From the NCBI GenBank assembly GCA_013152945.1, contig JAADFL010000213.1, positions 1 to 16,647 of the forward strand: 16,647 bases of DNA. Direction: 5' to 3'. This DNA comes from Deltaproteobacteria bacterium. Its GTDB lineage: Bacteria; Myxococcota_A; JAADFL01. The position numbers and the translations under genes are program-made. The notes under the pieces were generated by a model. It saw nothing but the letters and a program-made list of their open reading frames with translations, was not told the DNA's origin and did no database searches. Below are positions 9,334-16,292 of this stretch, piece after piece (the stretch's first letter is position 1; each line of letters starts with the position of its first letter).

Positions 9334-9852
9334 TTGTGTGCAAGGACAAGATTCAATCAAAAAGAACTGGGCAGGTTGCCCGGGCTGCTTTCATTGAGCG
9401 AAGAAGTTTCGGCCGAATATTTCAAGCTTACGTCTTTTACGCAGGAACGTTTTGCATACGACGTGGTTACGGCACTTGACAAGGGCTCTTACTGCAGGAA
9501 GAAAGGTGTATTGGCGGTTCTCGAACGGTATTCGCGCGAGGCGCCGGGCGAGGCTCCAAGGACTTTTTTCAGGATATCCTTGCAGGACAGGAACATCCTT
9601 GCTGCGCTCGACCGGGACGATACATTGAACTTCGATGACCTTATGGTCTTCGTTTTTACGCATGAACTGGTTCACATCGTCAGGTTTGTGTTGTTTTACA
9701 AGAGTTTCTACGCTCAAGGAGCGGAACGGTCGGATGAGGAAGAGAAGGTGCAGGAAATCACCATGGAAATATTGAAGAAGCTGAAACGAAGGTCCATGAA
9801 TACTGTCCTCGAAAAATGGGGAAAGGCCGGTCAAACGGATATTTTGGAATGA
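9334..9852 (+). CDS. Unrecognised cytoplasmic protein with HExxH zincin-like motif
   Basis: I do not recognise this 172-residue family. It has no signal peptide and no membrane span. The centre holds 'FVFTHELVHIVRF', where H110-E111-x-x-H114 is a textbook HExxH zinc-protease helix. About 22 residues later, an acidic helix 'DEEEKVQEITMEILKKL' (E135-E145) could supply the third metal ligand. This spacing resembles ImmA/IrrE-type minigluzincins (HExxH then EExxxxFA), but that is a resemblance, not a match. The N-terminal third is polar and helical, and the C-terminus is Lys/Arg-rich. The start is TTG at 9334 with GGTAGG at 9321-9326. Its stop overlaps the next start (ATGA at 9849). It sits where I would expect lpxI. 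The gene is very likely real; its activity is unproven. Confidence 0.85.
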   Translation: MCARTRFNQKELGRLPGLLSLSEEVSAEYFKLTSFTQERFAYDVVTALDKGSYCRKKGVLAVLERYSREAPGEAPRTFFRISLQDRNILAALDRDDTLNFDDLMVFVFTHELVHIVRFVLFYKSFYAQGAERSDEEEKVQEITMEILKKLKRRSMNTVLEKWGKAGQTDILE

Positions 9853-10811
9853 AAGACAAGATTTCCTTTGCTGTCATTGGTTGTGGACACCAGGGTGCAT
9901 ACCACCTCGAAAGGTTGCTCGGCCATCCACGTACCGAGGTCCTGGCTGTCGTGGATCCCAGACAAGAGGCAAGGGATAAGGCGCCTTCCGGGGTCGCCAA
10001 ATTCGGTGATATAGAAGAGCTTCTCCGGATGGCGGATTCGGAGAGACCGGATGCGGTAGTAGTGGCTGTGCCGACTCCTTTGCACGAGGAGGTCACCCGT
10101 GCTTGTCTCGAACAGGATATGGCGGTCCTCCTGGAAAAACCCATGGCCCATGATTTAAAGACGGCCGTCGGCCTGGTAGAAGCATCCAGGCATGGTTTTT
10201 TACGCATAGGCCACGTGGAACGCTTCAATCCCGCAGTCGTGGCGGCGCGGGAGATGATGGATAAGCCCTTGTTCGTGGAAGGGCACAGGCTGGGGCCTTA
10301 CTCGGCTCGCATGGACCAGGTGGACGTGGTGCTGGATCTAATGATCCATGACCTGGACATCATGTTGCAATGGACCGGTGATGATGTAGCACAGGTAAGG
10401 GCTGCCGGAGCAGCAGTGATAACAGGACAACTGGATATTGCAAATGCCAGGATTGAATTTTCAAAAGGATGCGTCGCCAACCTGACTGCCAGCAGGGCCT
10501 CGATGGAGCCCATGAGGAAATTACGGGTTTTTTGTGTGAGCCAGTACCTTTCCCTGGACCTTAAAAAAGGTGAAGTAAAGAGGATTCAGAAAAAGGGCGA
10601 CACAATAGAAGCATTCACACGAGGCGGCGAATCAGATGGGTACGACGCAATGACCGCCCAGCTTTCCGCTTTCCTGGATGAACTTACAGGGAAGAAGGTC
10701 GACATCAAAGTCGCACGGCCTGAAGAGGCATATGATGCCCTGAAATTGGCTGTTTCCGTACGCGAGGCCGTGATGAAGCAGGCTCAAAGGGCAGGCCTGA
10801 AATGGACCTGA
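9849..10811 (+). CDS. Gfo/Idh/MocA family sugar-nucleotide oxidoreductase in lipid A operon
   Basis: This is a predicted NAD(P)-dependent sugar dehydrogenase of 320 residues. An N-terminal Rossmann fold carries 'GCGHQGAYH' (G11, G13, G16) and 'VDPRQEARD' after the second strand. The family signature 'EKPMAHDL' has the catalytic Lys97, and the alpha/beta C-terminal domain has 'LMIHDLDIML' with His168. The segment 'RIGHVERFNPAV' (119-130) is one I associate with homologues lying next to lpxB. GnnA of Acidithiobacillus and Leptospira, which makes the 3-keto precursor of a 3-amino glucosamine for lipid A, belongs to this family and is also encoded near lpxA; no GnnB aminotransferase lies in this window. 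I chose the ATG at 9849, overlapping the upstream stop, because it gives the usual short lead into the Rossmann strand. A start at 9816 would add 11 residues. The substrate is unproven. Confidence 0.9.
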   Translation: MKDKISFAVIGCGHQGAYHLERLLGHPRTEVLAVVDPRQEARDKAPSGVAKFGDIEELLRMADSERPDAVVVAVPTPLHEEVTRACLEQDMAVLLEKPMAHDLKTAVGLVEASRHGFLRIGHVERFNPAVVAAREMMDKPLFVEGHRLGPYSARMDQVDVVLDLMIHDLDIMLQWTGDDVAQVRAAGAAVITGQLDIANARIEFSKGCVANLTASRASMEPMRKLRVFCVSQYLSLDLKKGEVKRIQKKGDTIEAFTRGGESDGYDAMTAQLSAFLDELTGKKVDIKVARPEEAYDALKLAVSVREAVMKQAQRAGLKWT

Positions 10812-10812
10812 A

Positions 10813-12021
10813 ATGGAAATAAACGGGCAAGGGGACAAGAAAGACGTTGTTGAAGCCAAGGGGATCAAGCACTTGCTCATAGTTGCCGGGGAAGCATCCG
10901 GAGACTTGCATGCAGGCCGCCTTGTAAAAGAACTCAAACAGCTTGTTCCTGTGGATAGGATTACGGGTATCGCCGGCAGGTACATGAGAGAGGCTGGTGT
11001 GGATGCCCTGTCGCGTGTCGAGGATATCGCGGTCATGGGATTCACCGAAGTCTTGGGTAGGCTGGGTGCCCTGTTAAGGGCTTTCAGAAACGTGCTGAAG
11101 GCGGTAAAGAAAAGAAAACCTGATCTGGCAATCCTTGTGGATGCTCCTGATTTGAACTTGAGACTTGCAAAAAAACTCCATCGTAAGGGTGTACCTGTGG
11201 TGTACTATATCAGCCCGCAGGTCTGGGCATGGCGCACCGGGAGGGTTCGAAAGATAACGAGATTCGTGGACAAGATGCTGGTCATTTTGCCGTTTGAAAA
11301 GGATTTCTATGCCAGGTTCGGAGTAAATGCATCGTTTGTAGGGCATCCCTTGCTGGACAGGCCCGTGCCTGCCAATGCAGAGGCAAGGGCTTCTCTCGAT
11401 GTTCCGAGCTGCTCCAAGGTGGTTGCATTGCTTCCAGGAAGCAGGATCGGGGAAATAAAGAGGATATTGCCGGTAATGATATCAGCCGCGTACAAGATAA
11501 CGGAACAGATGGAAGATCCGGTTACCTTCCTCCTTCCCGTTGCAGGGACGATAGACCCGGACCGGATCGAACACATGTGTGCCGGAGTGGACCTGGATCT
11601 ACATATATTGACAGATGATTCCATGAAGGTTTTGGCTGCTGCGGATGTTGCAGCCGTGGCATCAGGGACAGCTACATTGGAGGCAGCCCTTGCAGGCACT
11701 CCTATGGTGATAGTGTACAAGACTTCCTGGCCTTCTTACCTGATTGCAAGGGCCTTGGTAAGGGGAGTCGATTACATCGGCCTGCCCAACTTGATACTTG
11801 GAAGGAGGGCGGCTCCGGAATTGATTCAGGGTGTTGCAAACTCAGGGAAGCTTGCCGAGGAGCTGTTGAAACTCATTACGGGTGGAGAAAAAGCGGTTGA
11901 ACAAGAGTCTGCCTGGAAAGAACTGAAAGAAAAGATAGGCGGTCCCGGGGCAGGATCAAGGGCCGCGGTCGAGGTTGCGAAAGTGGCGGAGGCCATGCTG
12001 ATCAAGCCAGGGGGCAATTGA
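10813..12021 (+). CDS. lpxB: Lipid-A-disaccharide synthase LpxB
   Basis: LpxB joins UDP-2,3-diacylglucosamine and 2,3-diacylglucosamine-1-phosphate into the lipid A disaccharide at the inner face of the cytoplasmic membrane. The 402 residues form two Rossmann-like halves of a GT-B glycosyltransferase (GT19). The diagnostic blocks are present: 'LLIVAGEASGDLHAGRLVKEL' near the start, 'VYYISPQVWAWRTGRVRKI', 'ALLPGSRIGEIKRILP', and 'ASGTATLEAALAGTPMVIVYK' followed by 'LPNLILGRRAAPELIQ'. An extra ~18 polar residues precede the conserved start. The ATG at 10813 follows the oxidoreductase stop by one base and has no clear ribosome binding site, so it is probably coupled. It is the last gene of the operon seen here; no msbA or lpxK follows. 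Confidence 0.96.
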   Translation: MEINGQGDKKDVVEAKGIKHLLIVAGEASGDLHAGRLVKELKQLVPVDRITGIAGRYMREAGVDALSRVEDIAVMGFTEVLGRLGALLRAFRNVLKAVKKRKPDLAILVDAPDLNLRLAKKLHRKGVPVVYYISPQVWAWRTGRVRKITRFVDKMLVILPFEKDFYARFGVNASFVGHPLLDRPVPANAEARASLDVPSCSKVVALLPGSRIGEIKRILPVMISAAYKITEQMEDPVTFLLPVAGTIDPDRIEHMCAGVDLDLHILTDDSMKVLAAADVAAVASGTATLEAALAGTPMVIVYKTSWPSYLIARALVRGVDYIGLPNLILGRRAAPELIQGVANSGKLAEELLKLITGGEKAVEQESAWKELKEKIGGPGAGSRAAVEVAKVAEAMLIKPGGN

Positions 12022-12193
12022 GAACATGCGCCGCTAACCCATGTGTTCGCATTCAAACCTGTTATGGGCCATGATCTGCGGGATTATCCGTTTTGAAAAA
12101 ATGGCTGTGGTACCAAGGTGAAAGAAGCCTCCGTCCCCGTTTTAGTCAGGTTTTAGTCTTAGTCTCTCCGTGTGCAGCCGGCCGGCCGTGTTT
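12022..12193. other. Convergent intergenic region between lpxB and symporter
   Basis: The two operons converge here. GAACATG just after the lpxB stop and CATGTGTTC at about 12041-12049 can pair with one bulged base, but no T-run follows. A GCCGGCCGGC block near 12178-12187 precedes TTTTT at 12191-12195, but its stem would be too short for a canonical terminator. TTTTAGTC occurs twice between 12141 and 12160. Termination must happen in or near this stretch, but I cannot assign a specific terminator. Confidence 0.5.
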
Positions 12194-12292
12194 TTACGCA
12201 AACCTGTCGAACTCGCGGACGCTGTCCTCAGTGGGCCGGGTCACAAGTGAAACCACTATGGTGGCTGCAAGTGAGACCAGAAAAGAAAAGCG
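12194..12292 (-). pseudogene. Displaced C-terminal codons of the symporter (frameshift)
   Basis: Read on the minus strand in the -1 frame relative to the symporter gene, these bases encode 'FSFLVSLAATIVVSLVTRP' and then 'TEDSVREFDRFA' before a stop. This is what should follow the symporter's 'YELAPA': E. coli PutP has the similar 'YEIIPGFIFGSIGIVVFSLL' and then a hydrophilic tail. In the deposited sequence, the main frame instead runs into 'FLFWSHLQPP' and stops. Restoring one base in the T-rich run (AAAAGAAAAG on the plus strand, 12291-12300) joins the two parts into a ~485-residue protein. Confidence 0.75.
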
Positions 12293-13650
12293 GGCGCAAG
12301 TTCGTAGATCTCCGCCTTTAAAACAGGCACTGATCGCCATACGATTGCCGTTGCAGCGCCGGACACCATGCCTGCAAGCGCTCCCCACATTGTGGTTCTT
12401 CTCCACCAAAGGCTCAAAACAAGGGGAGGGCCGAAGCTTGCCCCGAGCCCGGCCCAGGCGAAAAGCACGAGCCAGTACACGAGATCCTGGGCTGTAAGGG
12501 CCAGGATGAATGCGATTGTGCAGATTACAAGTGTTCCCAGCCTGCAGACCAGCACTAGCTCGTGTTCTGACGCATTCTTTTTAAGAAGCCGCCTGTAAAC
12601 GTCTTCTGCCAAGGCGCTCGTGGCAACCAGTATCTGCGAGTCCGCAGTGCTCATCATGGCGGCAATGGCAGCGCTTATCATTACACCGGCCAGCCACGGA
12701 GGCATCACCCTGGTTGCCAGCATGGGCATGATGTTTTCCTGGTCCTTCACCCCGTGTGCGCCCAGGATCGCAAGGCCCGCTATTCCGACAAGTATGGCGC
12801 CCCAAAATGCAAGGGATGTCCAAACACCGGCAATCAGTGTTCCCTGCCGTAAGTCATCCTCGTCTCTTATGGCCATGTACCTGGTCAGGAGGTGCGGTTG
12901 GCCCACGTATCCCCATCCAACTGCAAGGGCCCCGACAATTGCAAGAGCCAGGGCTGTTCCGCTTTTTCCTCCGGAAACCGTGATAAGGTTCGGATCAATC
13001 GAAGCAGCTATTTTCCCGGCCGCTCCAAGCCCTCCAAGTTCATAGAATGCGGCCACAGGCAATACGACCAGTGTGAAGACCATGAGCAAGCCCTGGATCA
13101 GGTCGGTCATTGCAACTGCGGTGAAACCACCCATAATGGTGTAGAACAGCACTATGGCGAGGCCCAGCAAGAGCCCCCATGGAACAGGAATGGAGAATGC
13201 CGCCTTCAGTACCTTGCCTGCGGCCAGGATCTGGGCTGATATATAAAAAGTAAAGAATATGGTTATAATAAGTGTTGCAACCACACGCAGGAGACGGGTG
13301 CGGTCCTTCAGGCGTTCCTCGAAAAAATCAGGCAATGTAAGTGCCTGCACCTTGCCTGTGTACACACGCAGCCTTTTTGCAACCAGCATCCACGATGTCA
13401 TTATGCCCGCCGCGCAACCAATGGCTGTCCAGACCGTGATGAATCCCGTGGCATATGCCAGGCCCGGAAGGCCTATCAGGAGCCATGCGCTCTCTCCGCT
13501 CGCCCTCTCGCTGATGGCGACCACCCATGGGCCGAGTTTCCTGCCGCCGAGCAGGAAATCATCCAGCGTCCTATTCTTGAAATATGTCCAGATGCCGACA
13601 GCCGTAACCACGACAAGGTATACCACGAAACCTGTCCAGGTGGAATCCAT
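12256..13650 (-). CDS. PutP-like sodium:solute symporter (SSS family), C-terminus frameshifted
   Basis: This inner-membrane symporter couples solute uptake to sodium entry. The 464 residues as read align along their length with E. coli PutP: 'ALTLPDFFEERLKDRTRLLRV', 'YTIMGGFTAVAMTD', 'GWGYVGQPHLLTRYMA', 'AAMMSTADSQILVATSALAED' with Ser334-Thr335 (PutP Ser340-Thr341), and 'AWAGLGASFGPP'. About twelve or thirteen spans are visible. In the first sodium-site helix, PutP's 'ASDMSGW' is 'ASGESAW' here, so the Asp55 equivalent is Gly52 with Glu53 next to it; proline is therefore not a safe substrate call. The last span is broken by a frameshift near 12290 and continues in another frame to 12194. It starts three bases after the 36-codon gene. 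A real loss of the last helix, a slip during translation and a sequencing error are all possible. Confidence 0.88.
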   Translation of the reverse strand: MDSTWTGFVVYLVVVTAVGIWTYFKNRTLDDFLLGGRKLGPWVVAISERASGESAWLLIGLPGLAYATGFITVWTAIGCAAGIMTSWMLVAKRLRVYTGKVQALTLPDFFEERLKDRTRLLRVVATLIITIFFTFYISAQILAAGKVLKAAFSIPVPWGLLLGLAIVLFYTIMGGFTAVAMTDLIQGLLMVFTLVVLPVAAFYELGGLGAAGKIAASIDPNLITVSGGKSGTALALAIVGALAVGWGYVGQPHLLTRYMAIRDEDDLRQGTLIAGVWTSLAFWGAILVGIAGLAILGAHGVKDQENIMPMLATRVMPPWLAGVMISAAIAAMMSTADSQILVATSALAEDVYRRLLKKNASEHELVLVCRLGTLVICTIAFILALTAQDLVYWLVLFAWAGLGASFGPPLVLSLWWRRTTMWGALAGMVSGAATAIVWRSVPVLKAEIYELAPAFLFWSHLQPP

Positions 13651-13653
13651 GGC

Positions 13654-13764
13654 CTACTTGCTTTCGATTCGTCTTTTCGGACTTGTTAATACATAGAAGG
13701 TCATTGCAACAGCAATAAGCAAAATTGGCGGAATAAAGAACCACAACAAAGTACAAAGCGGCAT
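13654..13764 (-). CDS. 36-aa single-span membrane microprotein, putative symporter partner
   Basis: This 36-codon frame opens with ATG at 13764-13762, seven bases after a near-perfect ribosome binding site (AGGAGGGA, 13772-13779), and ends with TAG three bases before the symporter start. The product begins 'MPLCTLLWFFIPPILL', continues as one hydrophobic helix (about 5-27), and ends 'TSPKRRIESK', so the basic C-terminus should be cytoplasmic. The strong ribosome binding site and exact fit between two co-directional genes argue that it is translated. Small hydrophobic subunits or accessory proteins are known next to other sodium:solute symporters, so a stabilising partner role is plausible. 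That role is inferred from position only. The ribosome binding site overlaps the last codon of the upstream phosphoesterase gene. Confidence 0.75.
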   Translation of the reverse strand: MPLCTLLWFFIPPILLIAVAMTFYVLTSPKRRIESK

Positions 13765-13771
13765 ATTCAAG

Positions 13772-13779
13772 TCCCTCCT
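13772..13779 (-). promoter_or_regulatory. Strong Shine-Dalgarno of the microprotein gene
   Basis: AGGAGGGA on the minus strand lies seven bases before the ATG at 13764 and includes the AG of the TAG stop of the phosphoesterase gene. It is the best ribosome binding site in the window and decides the start of the 36-codon gene. Confidence 0.75.
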
Positions 13780-16240
13780 AATTATTACGGCTGCGCCTTC
13801 CACCTGCAAGGGCCAGGAGCAGGGCTATCAACAACAATATGGCGGACCACGCCAGTATGATGCGCCATGTTGAGCCCTTTCGCAAGGCCCTTGCCTGTTC
13901 TTTGGACAGCACCTCGAAGGTTTTGGAGGACATGCTGCGCGCGCCGTGCTCGTCAAAGGCCGTGAGTTCGACGAAAAGCTTTCCTGCTTTTTGCAACCTG
14001 TACTCGACATTGGTCCCGGATGTTTCGTGTTTACCGATTCGCCAGAAAAGCCATGGAACCTTGTCCCCTTCCTTGTCCCTGGTGGAAGCAGCGGAAAGCC
14101 TTATTTTTTCGCCACGGACCAGGGGACGATTGTTTAAAAGGGATATGATCGGCAGGGGTGGCGTATTGTGACGTGGTGTTTCAATCGAAATTGTCTGCGC
14201 CTTCTTTTTCCCGGCAATATTGCGCCTGAACTTTTTGATATCGATCTTGTTTTGTGCAAGGTCCTTGAAGAGTGTCGCCGTATCTTTGGCTGCCGGAACC
14301 ATGGTTTCAATGTACATGGCCGTCTTTGAGCCAAGGTCTGAAAGCTCACTGATAGGAATCCTTTTTCCATGCTTGTCCAGGAAGTCGTACCCTGTGCTCG
14401 ATGCATCCAGGATGAATCTTTTTCGAACATTTACGGCCCTTGGAAGGGTACTGTAAATAGTGTATTTCCTGCCAGGCAGGTCTTTCATCCAAAGGTTGCC
14501 GAGAGGGATTGAACCAAGGCCGAGGTCGGGCGCAAAGTCCAGCCTTTTGATATTGCCGTTTTCCACATGCACCAGCCTGTAACCCCGGTACCCGTTTCCC
14601 CTGGTGGATGCGCCCAGGGTCGTGGTCTCGACCATGTGCAGGTCGCCTCCTGCAACCGGGTTGGTTCCGGCTATCCTGGCGCCTTTTGTGATCAAGTCGT
14701 TTACGTCTTCATGGGCATGACCGAAAAAGTAGTAGTCGGCACAAGGGGACAGGATTTTGAGTAAACCGGTCCCGCTGTTGTTTTCTCGGGATTCCACTCC
14801 GTTACGATCACTTGGATCAGAATCCCACTGCCCGTCGAAATCCCACACGTTGAAAGCTCCGAGACCGAAAGGATTAGTGGGAAAACGCTTGTTCTCCGTA
14901 TACCTGGTTGTCTCTCCATCAATAAGATTTCCCCTGGGGTCCTGGTGCCCGAAAACCACTATTGTGTGGTGTGGCCTGTTTACAAGCGTTTTTTTGCAAA
15001 GAGCGACCTTCAATCTCTCGAGGCTGCTCATGGTCATGAATCCGCCATAGTTGTCGACCAGAGGCGCGCCGGCGTTTCTCAATAATTTCTTTGCCCGGTC
15101 CAACCTGGCTGAATCGATGGGCAGGAGCTTGGCGGCAAGGTCGAGGATATTCCCGGCCCAGGCAAACGGCACTGCCAGGGCCGCACGCCTTGCCCGCGAG
15201 CCGCCATAGGTGTTAATTCCGAACACGTCGAGGCCGGGAACAGAGAATGCCGGTTCCAGGGGGCCGAGGGTTTTTTGGAATATCTCGAGGCCGTCGGCCG
15301 CATCTTTCCATTCGAAAAGCCTGGGAGTGTTCCTGATCAGGCACTTGACCATTTCAACAAGGGCATCGGATATGTCAATGGAAGAAACAAGCAGGCTCTT
15401 GCCGCACATGAGCATGTCTCCCGCAACATCCGGCCAGTACCTGGATATGGCGATTTTTTCCAGGTTGTAACCGTCATGGTTGCCGGGCACGGCGAATATT
15501 GCTGCTCTTGTGGCGCCCAGGTATTTTTGTGCCCCGGCGTACTCGGCCTTGTAGTCCATGCCGAAAACGATATCGCCTGCATCCAGCACGAACAGGGGAT
15601 CCAGCATCTCCAGTTCAGACCTTGCCTGGTCGGCCAGGCTTTTTGACGGGTTGTTGCCTTGTGCGCCATGGTACAGACCCGGGTTGAAGTTTCCCTGATC
15701 GAGCGCGGCCGTGGGATCTCCGAATTGCTGGTCAGCCACGACGGCAAAGGTATAGTCTCTTGTGGGACGATATATTCGAACCGACGATGCTTCCAGTTTA
15801 TCCGGCCTTCCTGGAATTCTGACCAGTAGATCATAGTTGTCCGGCCCGAGCCTTGCAGGCACATGGAATTGCAATTCGAGCCTGCCTTGCGTCCGAGCAA
15901 GGGATAGAAATTCCAGATTCGTCCAGGCAAGGGCTGCACTGCGGCAAACAGGACGTATCCTTGCCTCTGGTATCGGGCCTGCTCTTTCCGATATTTCCCG
16001 GGTTTTGTGATCAATCGAGATTGTTACCTCGAGATTACCTCCAAGAGTCACCAGGGCAGGTGATGTCAGTCTTGGATATATAATGCGCCAGGAGGAATCA
16101 GGGAAGATTTTTGCTTCTTGACCTCGTGCGGTCTGTCCGGCGCGGCGATTGGTGATCTTAACGGCATCTTCTTTGGCAGGACCGGTTGCCGGTAGTACGG
16201 CCAGGCAAAGGAACAATACTATTTTCCATGCGGAATTCAC
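13778..16240 (-). CDS. Exported calcineurin-like phosphoesterase with C-terminal membrane anchor
   Basis: This 820-residue protein is a predicted metallophosphoesterase outside the cytoplasm. It has a signal peptide (about 1-22, 'WKIVLFLCLAVLPA'), a beta-rich N-terminal domain (about 45-158), a catalytic domain (about 162-545), a further region, a PKD/Ig-like domain (about 695-777, ending 'LFVELTAFDEHGARS') and a final span (793-813) followed by 'GGRRSRNN'. The metal-binding motifs are D170-Q-Q172, 'GDIVFG' (D223), 'GNHD' (N254-H255), 'FGHQDP' (H432) and 'GHAH' (H508, H510). The first motif is DxQ rather than the common DxH, a variant I recall from CPPED1-like enzymes ('DPQFG'). The start is GTG at 16240 with an in-frame stop upstream and only a weak ribosome binding site. 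It leads an operon with the microprotein and symporter. The substrate is unknown. Confidence 0.88.
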   Translation of the reverse strand: MNSAWKIVLFLCLAVLPATGPAKEDAVKITNRRAGQTARGQEAKIFPDSSWRIIYPRLTSPALVTLGGNLEVTISIDHKTREISERAGPIPEARIRPVCRSAALAWTNLEFLSLARTQGRLELQFHVPARLGPDNYDLLVRIPGRPDKLEASSVRIYRPTRDYTFAVVADQQFGDPTAALDQGNFNPGLYHGAQGNNPSKSLADQARSELEMLDPLFVLDAGDIVFGMDYKAEYAGAQKYLGATRAAIFAVPGNHDGYNLEKIAISRYWPDVAGDMLMCGKSLLVSSIDISDALVEMVKCLIRNTPRLFEWKDAADGLEIFQKTLGPLEPAFSVPGLDVFGINTYGGSRARRAALAVPFAWAGNILDLAAKLLPIDSARLDRAKKLLRNAGAPLVDNYGGFMTMSSLERLKVALCKKTLVNRPHHTIVVFGHQDPRGNLIDGETTRYTENKRFPTNPFGLGAFNVWDFDGQWDSDPSDRNGVESRENNSGTGLLKILSPCADYYFFGHAHEDVNDLITKGARIAGTNPVAGGDLHMVETTTLGASTRGNGYRGYRLVHVENGNIKRLDFAPDLGLGSIPLGNLWMKDLPGRKYTIYSTLPRAVNVRKRFILDASSTGYDFLDKHGKRIPISELSDLGSKTAMYIETMVPAAKDTATLFKDLAQNKIDIKKFRRNIAGKKKAQTISIETPRHNTPPLPIISLLNNRPLVRGEKIRLSAASTRDKEGDKVPWLFWRIGKHETSGTNVEYRLQKAGKLFVELTAFDEHGARSMSSKTFEVLSKEQARALRKGSTWRIILAWSAILLLIALLLALAGGRRSRNN

Positions 16241-16292
16241 TCCATAGAGACTAGCATATTATTTTCTCTCCACAAACAGGCATCTCCTGGGC

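Noticed and set aside
12178-12195. GC-rich block followed by TTTTT as a terminator of the lpxB operon
   Set aside because: The block is self-complementary but leaves only a 3-bp stem with a 4-base loop; no convincing hairpin precedes the T-run.
13778-16240. The phosphoesterase as the missing LpxH/LpxG lipid A hydrolase
   Set aside because: It has a signal peptide and C-terminal anchor, so its catalytic domain is outside the cytoplasm where that reaction occurs, and it is in a separate convergent operon.
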